Shown here: positions 53,509 to 64,000 of the stretch, piece by piece
How positions within the stretch are numbered: position 1 is the stretch's first letter
Layout: every line of letters starts with the position of its first letter
Source of the DNA: Primula veris
Taxonomy: Eukaryota > Streptophyta > Magnoliopsida > Ericales > Primulaceae
Reading direction: 5' to 3'
DNA: 64,000 nt
NCBI GenBank assembly: GCA_963682055.1
Contig: OY821750.1
Span: 28,590,402 to 28,654,401, forward strand
Position numbers and translations under genes: made by a program
Notes under the pieces: generated by a model
What the model saw: the letters and a program-made list of their open reading frames with translations, nothing else
The model's database searches: none
What the model was told of the DNA's origin: nothing

Positions 53509-56500
53509 ATGGCATCGAAATTGAAACTATTACAATCGAAGGCATGCCAAGTTTCACAGCTTGTGTCAAAACATGGAGGTTCGTACTACAAACAGTTGAT
53601 GGAGCAGAACAAGCAGTATGTTCAGGACCCGCCAACTGTAGAGAAATGCAATGAGTTGGCCAAACAATTGTTCTACACCCGATTGGCTAGGTTTTTTTCT
53701 CTCATTTTTGCCTGAGTTCATATCTCGTTATATATTGATGTTTGGATGGTGCATAATTGAATGTTAGGAATCTTGAAAATGTGTTAATACTTTTGAAACC
53801 TGTTTCCTTCTCGTCATGGGAATAAGTATAACAGAACAAAATGTGTTTATCTGATTGGGTCCTGAACAGTTGTTGGACACGTATCCTTAAGTAGGCTAAT
53901 ATATAGGAAATGTAGCAAAAGTTTTTTTTTTTGCCATTCCTAACTTTTCCACTTCTATAGGAGCCAAATAACATTGTGAACCATATATTCTAAAAAAAGT
54001 TACATTTCAGCACTGATCTTGTGATCCAATAACAAGAATACACCAGATAGCTCAGTTCTTTAAGATTTGCGAGTCAGAGCAACATTTTTATCAAAAATAA
54101 ATGCATTTCACGATTGAGTATTTGACACAGTTCATGAACTTCTGAAATATATTCGTCAGGTGACTGGTGTCTTTTGGTTCTTCTCCGTTCCATTATCTTG
54201 TGAACTTTTTTATTTTTAGGATGTTTCATTCCGTTAGTTCTCTTTCCCATACAGTATAATAACATATAGAAATTTTGATACCTTTAGAACTTGCCATTAA
54301 AATACAACAACTAGTGAAAAGGGGGAAAATTTATTTTCTGACATAAAAGGTAATGTAATCACTAATCATTTTGTTCTCTTGAAGTTGATTTCGCCACTCC
54401 GTTCCATAAACATGGGGATATAAGGAGAAGCCAACTTTTAAGGGGATCCATAATGGAGAAATTATTTGGTGCTAGAATAGAACTCCTTTACAACTCATAA
54501 ACAATTGAGCGTGTGGCTCATATGCGTGTAGGGTAGTCCTATTCTGGGACCAAATAATCTCTCGGATATGAGGATTACATTCCTTTGTTTGATAATCAAG
54601 TTTTCCTGTCGAGCTGTTAGATAGAATCATGAGGGAAATTGAAAAGTACCAAATTCTCATTGTTATTTTGGGGAAGTGGACTAATAGATTGGAACATCCT
54701 AAAAAGGAGTTAAGAAAAAAGTGTGTTTTATTTTTTTAACCAGCAATCACATTATTTTACTTGTGCTAATAGATGTTTTTTTTCTTTTTCTTTGTACCTT
54801 TTTATTTGTGGATTATTTGAAAGGCTGAAGCATGTTTTTTCATTTTATGATACTTCTTGACATTCTTAGGAGGCAATCGAAGGAAATTGTATAGTACTTT
54901 CCTCGTTAATTTGTCTACACAGAACATTAAGTTACCACTATAATTAGCACTATCCGACTTCTGGGCTTTGTCAGAGCTTAAAGGGTTAATATGCTAAGCT
55001 TATCTTAGCATTTAGCAAGTTAACAGACTAATCTAGCAGACCGTCTTAAAGCTTAAAATAATGACAAACTTAAGTTCTACTTGTACTAAGAGGCTTTAGG
55101 ATAGTGATGCATTTGATGGGGAAACTTAATAGTCTTACATTTTCCTAATATCACCAGACCTTATCATCTAACTAATGAAAGGATTACACTAAACGAACAA
55201 GCAATGTGTATAAGATTTGGTATTGTTTCAGCATTCACTGAAATTGCTATCTACTTTTAGTGACCAATCTAACCTTCTTAATAACTAGAGAGAAAATGGA
55301 GCCAAGTCAGGTCGTTTAGATTATTAAAGAAAGCTTATTCAGCATGTTGAAGAAATGGGAATGAGAAAATATCGGGGTACTCGACTTCATATGAGTTGAA
55401 GTGACTACAAGTAACATGATCGAGTATTGATCATGATGAGAATTTACCCTCCAAGTGTTTTTTTTATAAAATATAAATACTTAGTATTTATTTTATCAAG
55501 ATTCTAAGGCCAAAAGTAAGCAGGCTCAGTTTCAGATGCTTTGGCTTTCAAGCCAAAAGTCCAAAACTATAAAATTTAAGAACCTATTGTAATGAACAAA
55601 AGAAGTGAAAGTAGGTAAACAAAACTTCAATTCACATATTATTAAGGTCTAAAAGTGCAACAAGTAACGTAGAAGTGAAACATAGGAAAGAACTAAGTAA
55701 TTTCGGTTCAGTATAGCGCCTTTGAAACAGTGGCTCCCTAACCAGGATATCATCAGTTCTGAAACAACCTTCATGTCATCTGATTTAGCTTTTAGATGCC
55801 ATAGATGCATTTGCCTCAAGATGTGAGTGCAAGGAACTCTTATGCAATCATGCTTTGCTTTACTTCTCATGTTGGCCTGTAAGATTGTAAAATTTCTCAA
55901 TGCCCCTAAAAAATGCTTAAGTTCCTAGTCGATCTTGGAAAGACATTGGCGATATTGACATTCTTGGACTTGCCCAAAAGTAATAATACCATAAAATGAT
56001 ACAGCTTTTCCCAACTCAAGGGTACAGTTTCCATGTCTCAACTAGTAAACTGTGCAAGTGGGAAATGGTTTGAAGAATAATATTATCACAGAGAGATCAG
56101 GTTAAGTAATCTCGGCAGATATCATGAAGATTTTATAACTGGAAGGTGTGTTGCGATCACGAGTCCCATAAATTGTCACCTTTCAAGTTGCACGTTTTGG
56201 TATTCAGATATAGAAAATGTTGTAACCTAAAAAATTAAATCTTACCTTTGTACTTAAGCTAGTGAGTACACACTTTTTCTTCTACAGCAGTGTTTAAAAA
56301 GTAAAATCTTAGCTAATGCATTTTTGCAAGAACTACACTAAAAGAGTAAAAGTGTAAGCTTTTAGCAGCCTAAGAAGCGGAAAAGCAAGCTTTTTAAGCT
56401 TTGAATCCTGCTTTGATTGAGCTTTTTTACTACGAAGCGTGCTTTTTTTAAAACAGCGTTCTATAGTAGGTTTTATCAATCTCTGTAAGATGAAGGCGTG

Positions 56501-56869
56501 CTATAAATTTCTAATTCGTTTGTGGTTGCATGTGTGATCATTGGAGATAGAAACTGTTGTAATGCTAAAAACTATTATCTTAGCTTTGTACTTCAGCTCG
56601 TCTTTTTATTTTGCTTTTCTGTATTTTATTCATTTCTATAAGATGGCTGATAGGGGCTAGTATATTTCAATTACTTCTGCAGTATTCCTGGACGTACCGA
56701 GTCCTTTTGGAAAGAAGTTGATTTTGTGAAAAACATGTGGAAGAACAAACACGACCTCAAGGTTGAAGATGCTGGCATTGCTGCACTTTTTGGGATCGAG
56801 TGTTTTGCGTGGTATTGTGTTGGTGAAATTGTGGGCAGGGGATTTACATTTACCGGTTATTCTCCTTGA
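53509..56869 (+). CDS. Mitochondrial ATP synthase subunit g
   Basis: Two exons, 53509-53690 and 56683-56869, encode 122 residues; the intron is 3 kb. Residues 1-60 (MASKLKLLQSKACQVSQL...) form the amphipathic N-terminal part. PGRTESFWKEVDFVKNMW follows at 63-80, then a single membrane segment at about 91-112 that contains the GxxxG motif G108-EIV-G112. Subunit g sits in the Fo part of ATP synthase in the inner mitochondrial membrane and, with subunit e, joins complexes into dimers through GxxxG contacts; this is known for the family. TACAG at 53484-53489 is a good splice acceptor 20 bp before the ATG, so an untranslated first exon upstream is likely. Length equals the usual plant subunit g. 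Confidence 0.95.
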
Positions 56870-58331
56870 GATAAAATTAGCTAATTGAGGCTTGTCTGCG
56901 GGAGCGTATTTATCGCATTTCTGTTTGCATGAGGGTGATTTTTAGTCACAATACTCTTTTTAAGTGCACGATATCTTGTTGTTCCCGAAATTTTTGACAT
57001 TGAGGAATTGTTTGGTTTGTTAACCATGCCTTAATAAACAGTCATTAAATTATAGCGCGTGTCATGTGGGTGAAAGTAATTTAGTTACGATGCTTGTAGT
57101 TACAACTTTTTCTTATAAAATGTACTTCAGTTATAACTTTTCTTACTTTATAAAATGTTAGTTTTAAAACGTATTTTTAACAAATTTACTTATGTAGCCA
57201 AAAATTTATTGTATAACATATTTCAAATGATTTTTAGAACTTATCTATTTCTTCATTAAATAATTATAATTCGTTTTGAATTAAAATTCATTAAGGCAAA
57301 TATATTTACAAAAATGTCATTTTTCACACTTTCGAAATAAAATAAAATAAAAAAGGACAGACAATGATATAAACAAATAAGCGAGCATCTTCAACTGTTA
57401 TGACATCGATGGCAAAGAATCTTCGAAATTCATAGATATATCTTTATGCATTGTTGTGTGTTTGTAAACTACCTTCTTCTTTATATTTTATAAAGATGAA
57501 AAAAATAGAAAATGACAGACATTGAGACACAAATAAGTGTATAGAGCATACTCAATAGTTATTTCTCTGATGAATGATTACCATGGTACTTACTATTTAA
57601 CATGGGTCTTTGTAAAAAAGGGAAAATTAGCCCCACAACCCTTTTTCAAATCTAATTACTAAAAACCAAAACTTTTATTTTCAAAACATACAACTCTAAT
57701 AAATATGTGTAATTATATGTTTGTATGTTTTAGTAATAAACTTTTAGCTGTTGTATGTTTCAGTTAATTGTATGTTTTGAACATTGACTCTAGTAAAAAA
57801 TCCACAAGAAAAATATGATGACCAACCCGCCTAAAAAGATTCAAAATCAGATTTTTTTTTCTTTCCAAAATCATATTTTAAAAATCTGTTTTAAAAAACT
57901 AAAATTTAAATATCTGAATTTTTTAAGCTTTTTCAAGCTAAAAAGCAGATTTTCAGAAGCTGAACAATCTAATTTAACAAACACCCTTAAATTTTAAAAA
58001 TCTAAAATGCAAAAAAAGACCTACAAAAATCTGTTGTCAAACGAAAAAAAAAAACACTTGTGTTTGTATAAACAACACTTATTAATGTCCTTATTTATTT
58101 ATTTTAAAAAAACAAATTGTGCTTATTTAAGCGGAAGCCACGCGGTAACTTTATATTTCTCAGAAGCTTCAAAAATCCCAAATACCAAAAACGATTTATT
58201 ATATAAATTCAACCGAGTCTCATTAATACTACTATAAAATACACACGCAAACACTAATATTTATATTATTATTATTATTATATACAATATACAATCTTAC
58301 CGATATTAAATACATACAAAATATCATAACC
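56870..58331. other. Intergenic region upstream of the IST1-like gene
   Basis: AT-rich with no gene seen. Near 57820-57990 a self-complementary AT-rich stretch (AAAATCAGATTTT, AAAGCAGATTTTCAGAAGC, then AACAAACACCC) resembles ends of short plant foldback elements, but I cannot define its borders. Confidence 0.45.
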
Positions 58332-58445
58332 ATGCTTCACCGGAGCTTCAAACCCGCCAAATGGTAACTAGTTCAATTTTATTTATTTATATATATATAT
58401 ATATATTTATATATATTTCTGTATCTAGTTGAATTTTGTTTTCCT

Positions 58446-58479
<34 letters not shown>

Positions 58480-61400
58480 GAATATATATAAGGTATACTT
58501 TTGTAGACACTTTTATGCAAAAACGCTCCAAATGAAGATTTGATTAATGCGAATCTCCCAGTTTCACGACGGGAAGACATATATGCGTCTTGTTTTGTTT
58601 TTCCGAGATGTATAATTTCATGTATTGAATTTTTAAATTTCACCTTAATTTCCAAAACATGCAATTATACGTATCGAAAAACAAAACAAAACAAAACAAT
58701 ACGCATATTTGTCTTCCCGTCGTGAAACCGTGGAGATTTGCATTAATCAAATCTTGATTTGGAGCGTTTTTGCATAAAAGTGTCTACAAAAGTGTCCCCC
58801 GATGGGTGTGAAGCAAAAAAAAATCTGTAATCCGTTTGCAAAATTAACATTTGATTAATTGGAAAACTCACAATTAAATAGCTTTTAAATAATGATAAAT
58901 AAAAAAAACTGATATCGTGGGTTGTGTTGAATTGTTAGCTAGTTTTAGGGATGATATGCAGGGAATTTACAATAACTTGCATTCTTGAAAAATGTTAATA
59001 TTGGAGTGGTAATTAATTTACCACATAAATAAATTAACAAGTGTCTTAATGTTCGGTACCGAAAACCATGAAATCTCTAATTATTACTGAAGTTTTTTTT
59101 TATTGAGTTTTTTTCTAATTTAGTTTAATATATGTATGTGTAATTGAATCTGAATGTGGTGTGTGTGTGTGTGTGTGTGTGTGTATTGAATTGATGATAA
59201 GCAGGGAATTTACAATAACTTGCATTCTTGAAAAATGTTTAAAATTGGACTGGTAATTAATTTACTACAGAACTAAATTAATTTGCAGCTTCTTATGTGT
59301 GTATATTTCTACTTCTTTTTGTTGAATTTACAATAATTTGCAGCTTCTTCCTTGACAATTGTAATATTGTATTGGTAATTAATTACACTAAGAAACAGTT
59401 TTAATGAATTTACCAATTTTTGGTACTGAAAACTGTCGGGGAAACCCTAGTTATTACTTAAGATTTTGTTTACAAAATCTTATGTAGTTATGTGAGTATA
59501 TGAACTGATATTCAGAGTTATGTGCCAATCTAGTCTGCTTTTGCATTTATTTTTTCGGTTAAGCGAATTCGTCTAATGTATGATTCTCTCTTTGTCCTAT
59601 AAAAACGGTTCAATTTGATTTTTCACCCAAAAAAACGAGAAAGTTAGTTAGAGTATTAGGTATTGTTGTAAACGTTCTTGAGTAACCTTAACAAAATAAC
59701 GATAGTTATGAATTGCAGATAACAATACTCGTTAATTAGAGCTATGATTAAAGAAAAAGGTAACTGGATCATAATTTGGGTCTAACAAAAGAAACAAATT
59801 TGACCATATCTTTTTATGCGTGTATATATATGAAACTGATTTTAATAGTAATGATGTAGCAAAACAGCGTTAAAGCTTGCGATATCGCGAATAAAGCTGA
59901 TGAAGAACAAGAAAGACAATCATTTGAAACAGCTGAAGAGAGAATTGGCTCAATTGCTTGAGTCAGGACAGGATCAGACTGCGAGGATTAGGGTAATTAT
60001 TTGAAACCTTACTTACATAGACATATATGTGTACGAGTGTATCAACTTTGATTGTTTGATTTTTGGAACTAAGTATAATTATGTAAGTAAATCATGTGCT
60101 GAATTGTGTGTATATTAGTGCAACTTGATATTAGATTTGGTTAATTGAAATAAGAATATGCATATAATAAGACATAAGAAATATCTTTTGGTGGTTAAGC
60201 CACATGTGGCCATGTGGGTCATCTTTTTGTGAGACCGCTATTTATTATAGGTTATCTGTGGGAATAGGATCAATTAGAAAAGTACTGTACAATATGTTCG
60301 CAATATTTGTAAATATGCTCTATGTATAGGAAAAAAGGAACATCATGCAAGAACCTGGAAAGTAAAATTAGTAATGCCTGTGGAAGAACTTTTATTTTCC
60401 TAGATTTCTTTTCAGATTAAGAGGTTTGTGTTATAGAGTCGAACTGTCAACTTATTCTGTTGGTTTTAATATAGTTGGTAGTTTCGTTAATATTTTATTA
60501 TTTCCGTTTGGTACGTTTTCTCAGGTTGAACATGTTGTTCGGGAAGAGAAGACAATAGCAGCATATGAACTCATTGACATCTATTGTGAACTTATTATTG
60601 CTCGCTTGCCAATTATCGAGTCCCAAAAGTACGTAATTTTTTTCCAGAGTTATATTAGAATCTATGTAATTAGGAATCTAGCGTAATTTTGTACTATTTT
60701 ACTGGAAAATGAAAAGAAATGAAAGAGAACATTTGAAAGTCAAGGTGGATAATCTTTGAATATGTAGAAACTTGTTAAGATGTGATCTAGAATACTTTAA
60801 GAGGTTTTTTTTGTGATATATAGATTATTCTACGCAATCAGACTGCAATATGAGCAAATTAAGATCTATAGTTGAATCTCATTCATAGCTGTAAGAATGT
60901 TTCTGCAACTTTAGGAGAAGTAAAGAAAATTAGGTGTTCTCTTTGCCTCCATTTTTCCCCCTTCTCTCCATTTCTTTAAATTTTCTGTTGTAATGATATT
61001 GCTATGCAGATTTTTCGATTCTCTTCCGTATCACACTTTTTCTGTCAACCACGTCATTGATATTGGAATAACCCATGTACTTAATATAGGAAAGAAACTG
61101 CAAATCTTTTTAAGCATACTTTTCAAGCTCTGATTTGAATACTGAGAAGTGTCAATACATTTACATAGACATACCAGAACTTCTCTAAAGTTCCTTTTTG
61201 AAATATTTTTTAGGATCATCTAGTTGATTCCCAGGCTAGCTTAGTTACTATATTTGGCGTGACTATGATATTTCAGACATTTTAAAACTTAACGACTGGC
61301 TACACAATACCAAACCATTCACCAATCGATTTTGCATCAATTAGTAGTCTGTTTTTTTTCTCCTCAGGAACTGTCCGATTGATTTGAAAGAAGCAGTTAC

Positions 61401-64000
61401 AAGTGTAGTATTTGCAGCTCCAAGATGTGCAGACATTCCAGAATTGCAAGATATTCGCAAACATTTTGTTGCAAAATATGGAAAGGAATTTATAAATGCT
61501 GCACTTGAGATGCGACCAGACTGTGGTGTAAGCCGCATGGTAATGCTTTATATAGCTTCTCTCGCTCGATTGTTAGATATTTATGATTTGCCTTATTTTG
61601 TTGCAGCTTCTAAGCCTTTTATTTTTTGGCCTTTTTGCGTTAAATGTGGATTGCTTTTGGCTAACAATCGAAAGGATTAGCTTTTTGGTTCTTTAGCCTG
61701 AAGAAATTAGAAACTTTAAGCTGGCTGAGCGTAGAACTTTTTATAAAAAAACTAGAACTCCAGCTTATTTGCTTAAAAGCTGCAACCAAGAAACCCTTAA
61801 CAGTTCTCTAAGAAACTGATTTGAAACCCATGTGCGGGGAATGTTTCTTGCAATTCAGTCTTGTAAGAAATACTCTTTTCCGAAGCATATTGCTAGCTAC
61901 GATTTTCTTTTTTATAGTTATGAAAAATTTGCCTCTTTTTTTTTCAGTTGGTGGAGAAATTGTCTGTTAATGCACCAGATGGGCAGATGAAAATCAAGAT
62001 TTTGAGCGCAATAGCTGAAGAACATAATGTCGACTGGGATCCAAAATCCTTTGGAGAGAAAGAATCAAAACCTTACGATGATTTACTGGTTAGATAATTA
62101 TGAAGCTAGTCCAATGCATATTTATGCATTCAACCATGTATGTATGATCACTTGTTCATTTTTAACTTACTGTTGGTATATAAATGATATTTCAGAAAGG
62201 ACCAAATACATTTGATAATGCCAGCGAGATGCACCAATATCCTCCTGTTGTTCAAGCTCCCCCTCCTCCTCCTAATGTACATGCTCCTCAAGGTCGCGAA
62301 GAAAAGCATAATGCACCTATAAACAATCAGCAGAGTTCGCATTCATCAAATTCCTATAATTTTGCTTCTTCACATTTGACTGGTGGTCAATCAACAGGGT
62401 CAACTACTCCTTATCGTCCAGTGGAGCCTTCAGGTAAGAAAATGAATAGTCGCCTAGTATTTTTCTGCATTTAAACAGATTTCTGTACATATTTCTGTAA
62501 AGATTTTAAATGGAGTTTGGATATATGAGGATGGTGTTGGGTCCTGCCACTACTTTAGCACAAAACACTATGCTGCATTTCTTTAATAGAAGATTTGGAT
62601 AACTTTTCTGTTTGTTTATCATTATTCGTCCTGGGAGTTCTTTTTTAAGAGAAATTTGGAACAAAAAAGATGTGGTTTGTTGATGGGTGGGGTGGGTGGG
62701 TGTAGACTATTTGGTTTGCCTGTTGTCTCATCTTTACTATTTCTTTCATGCTAAATCAAAGTTGTGTTGGAAATATTTTCCTACTTTACATCCTTTCCTG
62801 TTTCAAATTTGAAACATTTAATTTATTTATTTTATAATTGCATTGTTATCATCTGTTTATTCTTCTACTTAGTGACTGATTTATTGTTTTGGCAGGGACT
62901 GAATATGAGGGAACAGATATTAGACATTCACATTCAAGAGATGGGAATTCTTTCTCATCGAGTGGGCAAAATTGGACTACGCAATTTAAGGATGCAACTG
63001 CTGCTGCTCAGGCAGCGGCTGATTCCGCTGAACGAGCCAGTGTGGCTGCTAGAGCAGCCGCACGATTTGCGATGAATGAGCATCCTCATGAAAAAAGTAG
63101 AATAAGTACCACCTCACCTTCTGAAAAAATTGTTAAAAACTCGGAAGATAATGATAACTCTCCCAAAGATAGAAATCAAGAAAATAGGTACCAACAAGAG
63201 ACACATTATGATGCTAATGAAAAGTTTTACAGTGATGATCAAAGTAGTGCTAAAAGGTATAGCCAAGCAGCTTCAATATCTGGAAGACCTTCTGTTTCTG
63301 TTGATGACAAGAGACCAGCAAATAATTTTGATGAGGTAAATAGATATTCTCAAAAGAACTCATTTAAAGAGGAGACAGTAAACCTGCAGTCTAGTGGAGA
63401 AGATGGAAATAATTTCTCTGGTTCGAGTAATAGCAATGATGGAGATAATTTTGTCTTGAACAACAATAATGACCTTTCTGATAGTGGAAAATCCCATAGA
63501 GAAACTGTAATCAATAACGATATCTATACTGCAGGGGCTATTTTTGACTCGTATATATCTGATGATGACATCATAAAATTTGAAAAGCAGCCCCAGTATG
63601 ATGAGCTGGAGTCGGATTTTTACTCTACCTCTGTCACTGGAAAACCATCAAATGATTCTGTAGGATATATAGATAAAGGGAGCTCATTGGAGAAAACAAG
63701 TGGCTTATCCAAGAAACCCCTTTCAACATCTAGTATTTCAGTCGAATTATTTTCCCCTCCTAAATTCGATGAAACTTCGCCAAAAGCTCCAAATTCTGCA
63801 CAAGATGATGACATGGTGCCTGCGGCTTTTGATAACTCCAGTGGTTCTGGTTCAGAAAGCGATGACGAGATCGATAAATCTAGTTTTCGTGGAAAGTCAG
63901 CTGTGGGTAATCGTTCTTATAAAGAAAATGATGTATTCAGAAATTCAAATATTCACAAGGAGCACGGTTTGGCAACGTCATATTTCACCGGAAAATATGA
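58332..64000 (+). CDS. IST1-like ESCRT-III regulator, 5' part (runs off window)
   Basis: Seven exons are visible: 58332-58363, 59860-59992, 60525-60628, 61368-61539, 61948-62088, 62196-62433 and 62896 to the window edge, giving 641 residues so far without a stop. Residues 1-175 form the IST1 domain: MLHRSFKPAKCKTALKLA, QLKRELAQLLESGQDQTARI, VEHVVREEKT, YCELIIARLPIIESQKNCP, and LRPDCGVNR-like EMRPDCGVSR. IST1 proteins bind CHMP1 and regulate the AAA ATPase VPS4/SKD1 in multivesicular-body sorting. A proline-rich linker (APPPPPNVHA) precedes a long serine-, asparagine- and aspartate-rich tail with an alanine-rich stretch (ATAAAQAAADSAERAS), the plant long-ISTL layout. The C-terminal end, where a VPS4-binding motif would be expected, is outside the window. 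Intron 1 contains a foldback element and direct repeats. Confidence 0.95.
58492..58800. mobile_element. Foldback (MITE-like) element with about 110-bp inverted ends in IST1 intron 1
   Basis: The left arm from 58492 (ACTTTTGTAGACACTTTTAT, then GCAAAAACGCTCC, GATTTGATTAATGC, TTTCACGACGGGAAGAC) is the near-perfect reverse complement of the right arm ending at 58800. A short AT-rich centre holds (AAAAC)n. No clear target duplication is seen; the left border abuts an (AT)n tract that may mask it. It has no coding capacity. Confidence 0.85.
58930..59400. repeat. Direct repeats and (GT)n tract in IST1 intron 1
   Basis: CAGGGAATTTACAATAACTT, GCATTCTTGAAAAATGTT and GGTAATTAATTTAC occur near 58958 and again near 59203, about 245 bp apart, with a weaker third version near 59323. 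A (GT)n run lies at 59159-59184 between the first two. Confidence 0.8.

Noticed and set aside
54074..54265. 63-codon minus-strand frame in the ATP synthase g intron
   Set aside because: No recognisable domain, no splice or promoter support, and length expected by chance.

Overview
The window is nuclear DNA of a flowering plant. It is AT-rich, its genes have GT-AG introns, and plant-type LTR and Mutator-like transposons and a degraded piece of plastid DNA lie between them. The gene set fits a eudicot; I cannot name the species.

Layout. 1-12,035 holds two convergent housekeeping genes: the 3' part of a saposin-B-like (DUF3456) ER protein gene (+ strand, exons 1245-3950) and a complete nine-exon type I protein arginine methyltransferase gene (- strand, 4843-12035) with an 11-nt microexon. 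12,258-15,050 is a 2.8-kb non-autonomous Mutator-like element (MULE-1) with a perfect 9-bp target duplication, inserted just upstream of the methyltransferase start codon. 15,051-22,900 is gene-poor and rich in short tandem repeats. 22,908-30,249 is a decayed Ty1/Copia element whose 3' LTR is broken off next to a fragment of plastid 16S rDNA. 30,678-39,282 is an 8.6-kb MULE (MULE-2) of the same family as MULE-1, again with a perfect 9-bp target duplication. MULE-2 carries a plant-mobile-domain gene, a block of telomere-like repeats, and a transposase gene with a C-terminal OTU-like cysteine protease domain.

39,300-64,000 returns to host sequence: a four-exon ACC synthase gene (42,197-44,751) with the short C-terminus of type 3 enzymes, a two-exon gene for mitochondrial ATP synthase subunit g (53,509-56,869) with a repeat-filled upstream region, and the 5' part of an IST1-like ESCRT gene (58,332 to the window edge).

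Four of the host genes (saposin-like, arginine methyltransferase, ATP synthase g, IST1-like) appear, from memory, to be near neighbours on Arabidopsis chromosome 4, so the window looks like a conserved block opened up by transposons. The most unusual structure is the MULE family. It carries arrays of near-perfect palindromes phased at 40 bp at both ends and in the middle, pairs a plant-mobile-domain gene with a transposase-OTU fusion, and contains an internal telomere-like array. The host genes encode unrelated housekeeping or hormone functions and do not form a pathway.
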